64,000 bases of DNA. Source: Limnoperna fortunei (Eukaryota > Mollusca > Bivalvia > Mytilida > Modiolidae). Shown here one piece after another: positions 45,016-55,790 of this stretch. Location of the stretch: assembly GCA_944474755.1 (NCBI GenBank), contig OX104125.1:44655899-44719898 (forward strand), read 5' to 3'. A model generated the notes under the pieces. It saw nothing but the letters and a program-made list of their open reading frames with translations. It was not told the DNA's origin and ran no database searches. Position 1 is the first letter of the stretch, and each line of letters begins with the position of its first letter. A program made the position numbers and the translations under genes.

Positions 45016-45405
45016 CAAGGATTGAATGTAGTCTTTAACCATTTTTAGACATATTTGTTTTAACCTCCTTGCTTTTATAATCACAGGCATAAGAGATCTT
45101 TTAAAACCAATAGATAATGCTAAGAAGAATTTATGATATATTTTACTTTATATTAATGAGTGTTAATATTGTACCCTTGCACATAATCTGAATAAGACAG
45201 ACATTTATCATATACGTATTAAAAACAAGTTAAATTTTTACTGTATGATAAAATGAATTAAAGGGCCAAAACTTTCCCCAGATTAGCAAAGCGTCTGATA
45301 TTACAATGTTATTAATTGCTTCCAAAAGTTATTACACGCTTTTCCGTAAATGTTATCACATACCTTTCTGCAGGCAAGCAGAAATTGCTGGGATTGTTTA
45401 CAAAT

Positions 45406-45471
45406 ATGGCGTTTAAGGGTGAAGCAGATGACCTGGAGAATCAGAATGAATCAAAATTTGACAAAGTTTAG
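45406..45471 (+). CDS. Possible small ORF or first exon
   Basis: ATG at 45406 in ACAAATATGGCG, a fair initiation context, opens 21 acidic codons (MAFKGEADDLENQNESKFDK, then V) to TAG at 45469. If spliced after AAA (weak GTTTAG) it would be in phase with the candidate at 46820. Composition is distinctly protein-like for this window. No family. Confidence 0.25.
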   Translation: MAFKGEADDLENQNESKFDKV

Positions 45472-45709
45472 ATATATTAAGTCAATTAAAAACTTAAAAA
45501 CACAAAAAGGAAAACCGTGAGTGACCTGAAAATATTTATATTACCTTAGTGGCTTCAAGCTACTTCAGAGCACAGGAATAGTGAAGATATTCAGGTACCA
45601 AAACTGAATAATATTTGATATATCCAAGTCCTTTTTTTCCCAGGTGGAAGCTTATGATAAAAAGAACATTACATGACATTTTTTATATCTTATGCATTAT
45701 AAACCCATA

Positions 45710-45752
45710 TTGATATTGGCCATCGAGCCCTCAGCTCTCTGGCCAATATCAA
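45710..45752. repeat. Perfect 13-bp hairpin TTGATATTGGCCA
   Basis: TTGATATTGGCCA and TGGCCAATATCAA flank a 17-nt loop. Outer AACCC/GGGTT also pair after a gap. It resembles the left caps of the tandem-unit elements but no array follows. Overlapping minus-strand frames 45690-45945 are not supported. Confidence 0.7.
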
Positions 45753-46819
45753 ACCTAGGGTTAATATTACATATAATAGCAAAAATGTTATGTAAGAATC
45801 TGATATAATCAGATACTGATATATATTTGATATTGCACACAAAAAATGTGAAATGAAAATAAGTCCACTCACGTAACATGGCAGATAAAAAATGTTCATA
45901 TAAACTTGATATTGTGATTCCCATGTATCTTTGAAATTCTTTCATGGGGAAATGACAATGGCTCTGTAAATGACCTTTGACAGAGGGAGAGGGAATTAGT
46001 TCTTATTTTGATATTTGGCTGTGCCGAGCTGTAGCATATGCAGTGGATTTATTATTCAATGGAATTTTGATATTAGAGCTGTATTTAAAGAGCAGTTTCA
46101 TACAGAATTCAGATAAATAAATTTTGTGTTTGTGAGTTTCCTTGAGTACCCTTCAGGGTTTTTAAATTTGGGAAAAATTTTATCTGACATGGCACCCTGA
46201 AAATTTAAGGTGATATTGCTGAAATTATTTCGCTCGTTTTGAGGGGTCTCTCATTACTCAATGAAACGTGGTGCCTAAGTTAGAGCAAAAAAGGTTAATA
46301 GTTTCCCCTATACACAAATAATTAAGAAGCCGTTCGTTGTCAAATACTGGTAATTAAGTAGGAAGTCATATTGAAACTAATCATTAACAAGGTGGTGTAT
46401 CCCTCTTGGAGTGCTCCATTTGAATTGTCTTTATTTTATTTTTGCATTTAAAGTGTTATTATAAAATGTTACCTGGGGCTAATATGACTTGAGTATCCTT
46501 GCATTTCAAATTTATCATAGGTCTTAATAAAAAAACATTTAACTTAAAGTACAAATGCTAATGCCACTGCACATGCAGATGAACAGACAAACTAATGTTT
46601 ACTGTGCTTCATTTTTATCCGTTGGTAGCAATTTTCGTGTATTGGAAAAAAAATTTCGTTGGATACATAAATTTGTGGATCGCCAGATCAAATGTACATT
46701 AAATGTTAAAATCTGTATATTTGGTGAAATTGTTGTCCTTTTTTTAGTTGTTTAGACAAAGAATTATTATATGTGTGTATATCCAATTATTACCTGATTT
46801 TTTTTCTTTAATAGTGCAG
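45753..46819. other. Unannotated stretch
   Basis: A frame at 46555-46755 includes a TTTCGTTGGATACATAAATT phrase that looks like a dispersed repeat. No other feature. Confidence 0.35.
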
Positions 46820-46855
46820 GAATTGTGGGAAGTTTACCCGACGTTTGACGACAAA
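46820..46855 (+). CDS. Candidate micro-exon
   Basis: TTTTTTTCTTTAATAGTGCAG precedes, and GTATGT follows. Twelve open codons (ELWEVYPTFDDK). Using the alternative acceptor five bases earlier, another frame reads CRNCGKFTRRL. Short, so chance is a real possibility. Confidence 0.3.
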
Positions 46856-46933
46856 GTATGTACCTTAGGGCATTGATATACTTGTCATTATTGCGATTGT
46901 TGTTTATTAAAATGACATGATGTTTTTACAGTA

Positions 46934-47356
46934 ATTATACGCCCACTCATAAGTGGGGGTTATATTGCAATCGATATGTCTGTCCGTCTAGGCATCCTTC
47001 CTTCTGTCTGTCCGTCCGGTGCAAACTTGGAACCGATTTCTCGGCTTCTACTTAAGGGATGGATTTCAAATTTGGTGAATAGCTTTAGTATGATGAGTTG
47101 TACCATGTCTCTTCTTTCCAGGTCAGTCAGTTATCTACTTCTTGTTTTCTGAGCTGACTTGCACTGTTGCAAGGGTAAAACAGGAAACTTTTTCGTAAAA
47201 GATTTATCAGCTTCTACTAAAGGGATTGATTTAAAATTTGGTGCACAGCTTTAGCATGATGAGTTGTACCAGATCAGTCAGTTATCTACTTCCTGTTTTC
47301 CGAGCCAAAAAAAATGGTTGAGTAGGGGTATACTTAGCATGACTAAGTGCTGGTCC
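46934..47356 (+). mobile_element. TATACGCCCACT-hairpin element, two units
   Basis: Hairpin ACGCCCACTCATAAGTGGGGG, then a GTCT/GTCC tract, two units with GGCTTCTACTTAAGGGATGG and TTAGTATGATGAGTTGTACC, then GAGTAGGGGTATACTTAGCA at right. Same plan as the other capped elements. Confidence 0.75.
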
Positions 47357-47525
47357 ATGTTAATCACTGAAAAGACCATTGATAAAAAATATTAAAATAT
47401 TGCTTCTATTTAATTGTTAGTTATTTATTTTAAACTCAAGCTCTTTAATTTTAACACGAAGTAATTTACGAGATTCCCACGATCATTTTACAGGCTATAT
47501 ACATGACAAAAAACATGTTTGAATT

Positions 47526-48268
47526 ATTATATCCCCCACAAACTTGTCTGGGGGGTATATAGGAAACCCCCTATCTGCCAGATTTTTATGAAACTTTACA
47601 TGAAGAAAGTACATCATATGTAGATGTGCTTGAAGAATTTTCGTCACTGTCCGATATTATTCAGGGGAGATAATTGTTAGTCTTTTAAAATATAGTATTC
47701 AGTGGGAGACCTCGTAACGCAACTTCTCCAAAACCCCTTTACGGATTCTGATGAAACTTTACAAGAAGGAAGTACATCATATGAAGATGTGCATGAAGAA
47801 TTTTCAACGCTGTCAGATATTATTCAGGGGAGATAATTGGGCTTAGAGTTTTTAAATACAGTATTCAGTTGGAGACCTTGTAAGCGTAACTACTCCAAAA
47901 CCGCTTTACGGATTCTGATGAAACTTTAGAGGAAGAAAGTACATCATATGGAGATGTGCATAAAGACATTAAGTTGCTGGCAGATATCATTCAGGGAAGA
48001 TAATTATACCTCCTGCAAACGTGTTTTTTGGGGGGTATATAGAAATCACCCTGTCTGTCTGTCCGTCTGTTCATATCCCTTGTAAGCGCTACTCCTCCTA
48101 AACTGCTTGATGAAATTTAATGAAACTTAGCATAAAGGAAGTACATTATATGTAGATGTGCATGAAGGATTTTTATTGACCTTGTATATCTTTAAGGGGA
48201 GATAATTGGATTTGAAAGCTGAACGGGGGTATCTCTTTGTTAGCGTGCTCACAGTCCACACTAGTTAT
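47526..48268 (+). mobile_element. TATATCCCCC element pair
   Basis: A first left cap (TATATCCCCCACAAACTTGT, then CTGGGGGGTATATA) and two to three units with GAAACTTTACATGAAG and AGTACATCATATG. A second left cap (ATACCTCCTGCAAACGTG, then GGGGGGTATATAG) at 48003 is followed by a GTCT microsatellite, one unit, and the right end GTTAGCGTGCTCACAGTCCA, CACTAGTT. One element probably inserted into or next to another of the same family as 24666-25046. Confidence 0.75.
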
Positions 48269-48886
48269 CATTATGTCTTTAATGCTGAATTTACTTTAAA
48301 ATGATTTAACATGATAAATATTTAATATTATTGTTCGTTAATAAAGCGTGGTTATCCTGAATATGGAGGAAAATACATGTAAAGTACACAACCGGAAGTT
48401 AACTGTTTGATTCTTGGAGTACACATTTGTACTCAATATTGTTAGAATAATACATTTTTGTATGTCTTGTTTGTTTCTTATGGACAAAAAAAGCCTAATG
48501 CTGTTAAATCCTAGTATAAAGTTTGAAGTTTACACACTTTGTAAGAAGTACACAAAGAAAACATTTTATTGTGACCATTTTTTTATACACAAGATGTTCA
48601 TGCGCTATGGTGTACAAATAATAAGATATTTTCTTGACAATGTGAATATATTGTGTATGTACTTGTATACTGGACCGAAGCAATTTAATGATATTTAAAA
48701 AAAAAATTGATTGAATGTTTGCTTTATGTCGCGAGCAATATTTCAGCTAAATTTAGGACAAGTATACAAAAAATGAATGCAAATATGTATTTTGTTTCAG
48801 AGGGGTATTTGTGTGATATTTAAAGTGCTTCATTTTCATAAGGAAAAAATTATCTATATTGTAAGTTGTTTTTTTTTCGTTTCTAG
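48269..48886. other. Mostly unannotated; SINE type 2 tail fragment
   Basis: The segment 48707-48762 is a minus-strand SINE type 2 tail (ATTGATTGAATGTTTGCTTT, CAATATTTCAGCTAAATTTA). The plus-strand frame 48414-48698 has no motif. Confidence 0.5.
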
Positions 48887-48945
48887 ATTACTCAACATAT
48901 TATTACCCGTTGATAGAGAAAGAAAACTTAATTGATGGGGATGAG
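48887..48945 (+). CDS. Candidate internal exon
   Basis: TTTTTTTTTCGTTTCTAG is the best acceptor in this region. The 59 bp end at GATGAG|GTGTAT. With one preceding base the frame reads YSTYYYPLIEKENLIDGDE. It ends in phase 0, which fits the open start of the next candidate at 49798. Confidence 0.35.
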
Positions 48946-49280
48946 GTGTATTCCAGTAAAACTTATCTTTCAAAGATTTATTAATTAATAAGGACTTCAC
49001 ATGCATCCTGTGGCTTAGAAAACATGCTAAGTAATGGCGTTTTCTTTAAGACTTTAAAACTTAAGAAATAATATCACATATATTTAACAAAAAAAAAAAT
49101 CTGCCTTGGTTCTATCTGCAGACATTTTCTTATACTTCAAGTATTAGATTCAAATTTCACAATAACATTGCACATCAATTTTTAAATTGATTAAAAAATC
49201 AGGAATACAATTTATGCTCAACAATGAACAGCTATAAGATTTAACAAATTCATTTTCACATTGTACATATGTCACTGTGT

Positions 49281-49731
49281 AGCAATACACTGCTACACAG
49301 TATTATATTGTCGAGATATCATGATGGAGCAGTTCACATCTGCACAATAGCATCACATTGAATTGATGTCATCTTGTAGCAATCCACATCAATCCACTTC
49401 CATGTAGCCATCCATATCCACACAGTAAGGTAACATTTTTCTCGATCTCATCTTGTAGCAGTTGATATCCACACATTGTAGAGATGTTATCAAGTAGCAA
49501 TCTACTACAGTTGGCTCGCATTGTAGAGATGTCATCATGATGCAATCAACATCCATACAGTAGCATCAAATTATAGTGATGTCATCATGTAGCCATCCAC
49601 AATCAGATAGTAGTATCACACTGTAGAGATGTCACCAAGTGATATTACTGTCTTGTAGTGGGTGGCTACAACACAACAACCGTGCAGTAACATTGCATTA
49701 TAGAGATGTCATCATGTGGCTATCCACTTTA
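49281..49731 (+). repeat. About-50-bp minisatellite, about nine degenerate units
   Basis: Units vary around AGCAATCCACATCCACACAG and TAGAGATGTCATCATGT. Examples start near 49281, 49328, 49378, 49457, 49496 and 49543. No hairpin caps or GTCC tract. Confidence 0.75.
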
Positions 49732-49797
49732 TGGATAAAACGTATACTTTTAACATGTTAGTTGATGTATACTAACTAATACAAATTTACTTTTCAG

Positions 49798-49948
49798 GTT
49801 CTTGAGTTTTTACCATCAAGGTTTTTAAGAAGGGTTATGTCATCATAGAATATGATCAGATCATTTTAAAGAAGGAATGGGATGAGGTTTCTGGATACCT
49901 ATTTACCCGGCACAAGTACTATTGACTAATTCATGAAGAAAAACATAA
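49798..49948 (+). CDS. Candidate exon, short coding then UTR
   Basis: AAATTTACTTTTCAG precedes. In phase 0 it reads VLEFLPSRFLRRVMSS and stops at 49846. A donor ATAA|GTAAGC at 49949 would make the rest 3' UTR. Phase-compatible with 48887-48945. Confidence 0.3.
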
Positions 49949-50056
49949 GTAAGCAATTTGGTTAGTGCTTTAAAAATATTTAAAATTATTTAACATTTTC
50001 TGACATCCATAAGCATTGACCAAACATCGACACTGTAAGTGCAAATTGATTTCCAG

Positions 50057-50461
50057 CTGTCCACATGTCAATTTTCGGAAAACTGTCCAGTTTGTTTCCA
50101 GCTGTCCCACTGCCACTTCAGATCAGATGTCCAGAGACTCGAGTTTCAACACCAGCCAGCCATTATCAGTGTTGACTGTCCATAATAAAAGAATGGCCAA
50201 ATGGTAATGGAGGATAGGAGAGTCATGTACCAATCTGAACATCACTGCCTGTTGGTACAAATTTCTCTCAACACACAGAATGATTAGAATGATTAGAGTG
50301 GTGCTGTGTCTCAAGACAACTGTCCCTGTTGATTGCCTACAGGCAAATTTGCATGACACTGCAGGACATGGGGACTGGCTGTGGACATTCAGACCTAATA
50401 CAAGAATTTAGGCTGCACATTCCATGCCATGTTCGTGGTAGAATTTTGTCCCATTATATAG
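50057..50461 (+). ncRNA. Candidate non-coding exon
   Basis: Bounded by GATTTCCAG and ATATAG|GTATGT. Base composition is more balanced than its surroundings and no repeat family is visible. Frames on both strands (50016-50207, 50123-50359) are short and overlap. It could continue the transcript suggested by 48887-49948. Confidence 0.3.
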
Positions 50462-52221
50462 GTATGTAAATAATGTATTTTTTAATATTTTTGTTTAATC
50501 ATTCTTTTTCATAATTTTGTTTTTATAAAAATATATATTCTATTTTATTTTTAAACACAAGCTTGTTGTTGATTAGAAATTGTTTTTTTCTGTTACTACA
50601 TGTTGACTTTGACAAAGTTATTTATATGTTTCTTTAAATGTTAATGAAAAAAATCTCTTTGTTTAAACTGTTCTTGAATGACTTTAAACTTACTTTGATC
50701 ATTTGGACGAAGTTTCTGTTATAAAGTTACATATGTTTTTCATTTAGGTTTGAACTTGATATAAAGCTTGTCACAATAATGTTTAAGTGGTATGCTGTCC
50801 AGAGCTGAAACCTTTTTGTTCTTTGTATTAGTCTCTTGTTATTTTAAATGTATTTTCTTGAGGAACAGCAAAAAAGGATATTGAAACTGTTTCAACAAAG
50901 TTTCAAAAATTAATTGATTAGAATCTCTTGGTCATACTAGAAAGCAAAATAAACAATATAAGACCATGGTCACCTGAACAAATAATGATTAAGATATGGA
51001 AATAAGTATATATATATTTGACAAAAGATATATTTGTATACAGAAGAATATATTTATCAAAATCAGACCAACATGATCCAATAATCACAATTTAATCAGA
51101 AGTACTTTCATGCTTTCCGACAATCTACAGATGTACAAACATCGTTAATGTTTATAACAGTACTAACGGTAATTGAAACGTTTATATGACGTGACTACAG
51201 GTATAAGGGTAGTTAATACACATACATATATATTAAAATTATTATTAATATTATTATTCATTGAGAGATGGTTTAAATTTGTCTATCAAGTGTGTACATG
51301 TTGCATCACTTTTGCTTCTTACATTTGTATCTATAAATATTTAACATACAGACAAAAATGTTTTGCTTGTTTTTAACATTGAGTTAATTTTCAGAATTCG
51401 CATAGATGAGTTTCAATAAACTGAAATTCCTCATTGAACAAGGTTGGTATGGGCAATAGGGCATCTTATCAGATAGTTCTAAAAAAGAAACAATACTTGT
51501 TTAGTTCTTGTTCAAATAATGCATCTCCAAATTTTTATAGGAATATTTTTTTATTGTATAATGAATACTTATTGACTAGGTATAAGGGGAATAGTAAGTG
51601 TATTTTTCCTGAGGTACAACTATTACCCTGAGGCAAAGCCAAGGGCAATAGTTGTTTCCAAAAAAAACTTAATATGCTATAAATATCCAATAAGTGTTTT
51701 AGTATATCCAATAGTCAAAAGACACAAAGTGTTTGCAATAATTGCTAACAAATTTAAAATTAAATTTACCAGCAAGTTAGTTTCAAAGGTGAATATAAAA
51801 CAATTTGAACTTAGTTTTCTAAATAACAAACACAACAATGATACAACAATTAAACTATTAAATTGCAATAGTTCATAGCAGCAGGCAGCAGTTAAGAAAA
51901 CTATTGACTGGTCAAACAGAAAATGATCTTGCAAGTCAATAGTTCGTTCTGGGCAATAGTTCTGAAAACTATTCACTGACTGAAGGGAAAATGGTCAAAA
52001 TTAAAATAAAAACTTTATTGGCAATTAAATTTAATGTGATTTATTTATTTACGTATCAATGTTTTCTACTTTACCTGTATTCTTGGTTCTTGTTTTTGGT
52101 TTTTTTTTGGAAAGAAAAGGGGGGGGGGGAGGATGCTTTATAAAAAAAATTTTGGCCTTTTCAATCACTGTATAATTTCAGCCAATGCATTGTTTTAGAA
52201 ATAGACCATTTCCATAATTTT
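50462..52221. other. Unannotated AT-rich stretch
   Basis: A possible short exon at 51391-51438 (TTAATTTTCAG before, CAAG|GTTGGT after, with ATGAGTTTC inside) is weak. The minus-strand 99-codon frame at 51677-51976 is Leu/Ile/Asn-rich without motif. A run of 10 G lies near 52121. Confidence 0.35.
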
Positions 52222-52510
52222 TTATACCCAGCCACACAAAGTGGCGGGGTATTTTATGTGATACCGTCTTTTCGTGCATTGGTGGTTTCTAGATAATAAT
52301 TTAACTAACACCTCAACAGATTTTATTAAACTTTGCACAACTGTTAAGTACTATCAAATGAAGGTCAAGTTCAATTTTCAACAAAATCCAGCTTGTAGTT
52401 TTAGATTTGGCCAATTTTAATAAAATGTGTTCAAGAATATTAAAAACAACAAAACTTGGTGGGGTATCTTTTAATGCACCATTAATGCCCAATTTTGATC
52501 AAATAAATGT
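52222..52510 (+). mobile_element. CCACACAAAG-hairpin family element, short copy
   Basis: ATACCCAGCCACACAAAGTG with GCGGGGTAT forms the left hairpin. One unit follows with AACTTTGCACAACTGTTAAG. The right end is GGTGGGGTATCTTTTAATGC. Same family as 14577-15310, lacking the GTCT tract. Confidence 0.75.
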
Positions 52511-52813
52511 GTGTATGTGATGAGTTTGACTAATATTTGACTTCAGAGGATAATCAAAAATGAAATTAAAAAAAGCAAGGTTATGGTTGAGAAAAGCTTC
52601 TAGTCAGTTTAATGTCCCACTTTAATCAAAGTGAGTACTACCTTGGATAACCTATGTGTGGATAACAAGCATTAGGGTTTAAAAATTACGTAACCAATTA
52701 GCATCCACCATATGTTTATCAATATTCATCTTCTCTAACACTTCTGCACCAGATCAGCTGTAGGTATAATGGTTGTGAGGTCATCTACATCTATTTCTTA
52801 TTTGATTACTTTT

Positions 52814-53140
52814 ATTGATTGATTGAATGTTTGCTTAATGTTTAGTAGGAAATGTTTCAGCTATATTCAGGACAAGAACATGTCAATAAACTGCAAATCA
52901 ATGGGATGAAATGATGGACCAAAGGGACTAAAGTTTTGATTGCCACTTCTAAAAGTATAGAGCATTTGGTAGGGATGGAGAATTCACAATACTATTTTCT
53001 TCGAATCTACAGAAATGGTCCTGATTGTGCAAGGAGCTGGGCATTCTACAAAAATGTGACATAATGTGGTCTGCATCTAAACTTTCTGTATTGTGACCAG
53101 ACAACCTTCCAACAAGAGGAACTTCACAATACAGTATTGG
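52814..53140 (-). mobile_element. SINE type 2, minus strand, diverged
   Basis: (ATTG)n tail at left, AGGAAATGTTTCAGCTATAT, then in reverse order the body (TTCGAATCTACAGAAATGGT, GTGCAAGGAGCTGGGCATTC, GACATAATGTGGTCTGCATC). The minus-strand frame 52949-53149 is element sequence. Confidence 0.75.
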
Positions 53141-53189
53141 GCTACTCATATATAAACTGTGCAGACAAATGAATAAGTAAATACATATG

Positions 53190-54307
53190 GGATATAGGAC
53201 ATTTTGTTTGTGATAAAGACTTTATCACGGCCAGTATCAGGTTAGACCGTAGGGCAAACCTGATACGTTAAGCCGTGATAAAGTCTGTACCACAATGAAA
53301 TGTCCTATATTTCTTTTTTCGGTAATTTTCAAAAGAGTATTTTTTGTCAATTTAGGCCATATTTGTTAAGGAACTACTTTTTTGGTCGAAGTGATCTGTG
53401 AAAAACGGTTTGCTACGTTATTTAGCGTCAACGCCATTAAATCGGAATGTGGTGTGATGAATGGACGTGTTTTTTGATTGATCCTATGTAAGGCAAGTCT
53501 TTTTTTATCGTTTATGTAATAGTTTGTGAATGAGAATCTTTTAATTTACTCCCCCAATTATAATATGGGGTGACAAATTTTGTGTTTTTAATATTTTGCT
53601 CTTTGACGAACTGTATTATTTCAAATTTATGTTGCCCAACGTTTCTGACCGATTTTTTCAATTAAGTGTCAGTTTCCCATTTTAATGTTATCATTTCTGG
53701 TAACTGTTTGGTGCTGTGTTATTTTAATTTTCAGTACTTTGCAGTGGCCAGGGGAGATTCGATTTACACATCATTTATTTAGAAATTCCAATTGTAATTT
53801 AACCGCATACATGCGACGAGTTGTAGGTTCTTGTGTAGGCTGAATTTTTCTGCCTTATTAAGCCTAAATTTACAGTTCTGTGATTTGTCAGATTAACCCC
53901 CCAAAATGGCGATGTCATTCGCAAGTTCTTATGGTGAATGAACAGAAATTCGGGATTGTCACTTGCTGTTGATGTTTGTAGAATTTGAAGCGTTTTGTTC
54001 AGATAATTTAAACTGTATTATTGTTAATGGAAGGTAACTGCAAAAACGGAGCTCTGATGGTCAAGTTGTGTTCGTTTTCTTTTTCAAGGGGGTGGGGGGG
54101 GGGGGGGGGTTAGATCATTTTTTTTATTTTATCTTGCTTACACGTTTGTTTATTTTTGAACAATCTGTTAGTTACTGTGACGTAATCATTGTTAGATTCC
54201 TCCGCAGCCTACTGACCCGATAAATTCGGTGATAAATGCCAGTACGTTTTTACTGACTTTATCACCGGTACACATCAAACGGAAAATGTACAAATAACCG
54301 ATATCCA
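53190..54307. mobile_element. 1.1-kb element with hairpin ends
   Basis: At left, 53192-53310 folds into a long hairpin: ATATAGGACATTTTG...GACTTTATCACGGC...AGTATCAGGTT, a 13-nt loop, and its imperfect complement. At right, GGTGATAAATGCCAGTA / TACTGACTTTATCACC (54228-54266) forms a second hairpin with the same GTGATAAAGTC core, followed by GGAAAATGTACA and CCGATATCC. The ends share GGATAT-GG and ACATTTT in inverted orientation. The interior is CpG-richer and has a 16-G run (54094-54109). No transposase frame. Confidence 0.6.
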
Positions 54308-54424
54308 TGAGGTAATTGATTAATTGAATTGTTTCTTAAATGTTTTTAAACTACATACTTTTTGAAACTGTCAGTTTCAAAATTGTTGCCTGCAAGTCTT
54401 TGCTAATCTCTACTTAACTTGCAG

Positions 54425-54478
54425 AAAATCATGTCTATGAAAGAACATGCAGCTAGTACCGAGTCAGTTAAGACTTTT
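54425..54478 (+). CDS. Candidate exon
   Basis: CTTAACTTGCAG precedes. 18 codons (KIMSMKEHAASTESVKTF) run to TTT|GTAATA. Open in one frame only, with a weak donor. Confidence 0.25.
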
Positions 54479-55390
54479 GTAATACTTTATGATATATGAT
54501 GCAATTTTACCAGGACGTGTAGAGTTATGAATGCTTTCCCTATAAAGAAAAATAAAAAGTCATAGCTTATGCAGAGGAGCAACGAAGCTGCTGGCTAAGA
54601 ATATAGCATAGACAAGTCAAGTGCCTGTCTGTTGAGAAATGAGCATAGACTAGTTACTGATTAAACTCCAAATTAGTAATCAAGGTAGAAGTTTGATCAA
54701 CAAATTAAAAAGCAAACAATGGGACATTTTATCATTATATTTACCAGACCCAATTTATATTGGAAAATAAGAATAGATATGACCACTTACCAACATATCA
54801 TAAAGAACAAAAACACTTGTTTCCAATTTTATAATTAAAAAGGAATGTACTGTGTAACAAATTTAACTTCAACTGTATTTGTTTGGTAGCATAAATGTGG
54901 GCACATTACCCACAAAAAATGGTACATGATAAGAAACCTTTTAATATTTTTTACACGATACCGAAAACAGAAAAAAAGAAGAAAAATTGGGTATTAATAT
55001 ACATTATGTCTCAATGTTTTATTGTTTTCATGCATCTGCAGAAATGTAAGTTGCGACAGCATGTCATTTATATTCCAAGCACTTGTTATCATCTTTCAGT
55101 ATTCATGGTCTAACAATTATGAAACTTCTTTAATTAAATGCAAAATTTTGAAAACTGTTCTGGTATTATGGTACTGCATTATCAGTTTGTCCAATTGTGT
55201 CCAACAGTTTTTCCTGTAACTTACATACCCCAGCTTTGAAGAAGAGGGGGTTTATTATGTTTTACCCTTATCCGTTCCTTCGTTCTTCCGTCTGTAACAA
55301 AAATGTATGTCACAGTTTTCTAAGCAACTATAAGATGCAGAAGCCTTATATTGTTGATATTGCTTTATCCTATAATACCTTAAGTTCCAT
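54479..55390. other. Unannotated stretch
   Basis: Plus-strand frames at 54895-55219 lack motifs. No repeat was identified. Confidence 0.35.
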
Positions 55391-55490
55391 TCTCCGGGTA
55401 CTCCGGCTTCCTCCCCCAATAAAAACTGGACGCCATGATATAGCTGAAAAATTGCTGAAAGTGGCGTTAAACACCATCAAACAAACAAAC
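55391..55490 (+). mobile_element. SINE type 1, 3' part only
   Basis: Starts at TCTCCGGGTACTCCGGCTTC and runs through AATAAAAACTGGACGCCATG, TAGCTGAAAAATTGCTGAAA and an (AAAC)n tail. The tRNA head is missing (5' truncation). Confidence 0.9.
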
Positions 55491-55520
55491 TTAAAAGTTC
55501 CCACTGTACTAGATATATGT

Positions 55521-55776
55521 TTGTTTGTTTGTTTGAATATTGTTTAACGCCACTTTAAGCAATTTTTCAGCTATATCATGGCATCCAATTTTCATTGGGG
55601 GAGGAAGCCGGAGTACCCGGAGATAACCCCCGACCTTTAGTAGGAAAACTGGCTATTAAGATTGGGGTCGAGTGCACCCTGCCTGCAGCAAGACTCGAAT
55701 CTGCAACCTCAGTGTTGACAGACAATGTGATCAATAGTAGACGAACTACCTTAACCACTTGGCCACCGAGGCCCCT
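55521..55776 (-). mobile_element. SINE type 1, full length, minus strand, 14-bp duplication
   Basis: (GTTT)n tail at left, the full body, and the head at right (TTAACCACTTGGCCACCGAG, GCCCC). Flanks TACTAGATATATGT (55507-55520) and TACTAGATACATGT (55777-55790) match at 13 of 14. Frames on both strands at 55576-55819 are SINE sequence. It faces the truncated copy at 55391-55490 tail to tail. Confidence 0.93.
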
Positions 55777-55790
55777 TACTAGATACATGT

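Noticed and set aside
51677..51976. 99-codon minus-strand frame
   Set aside because: Leu/Ile/Asn-rich composition typical of AT-rich non-coding DNA, no motif and no splice or promoter signal.
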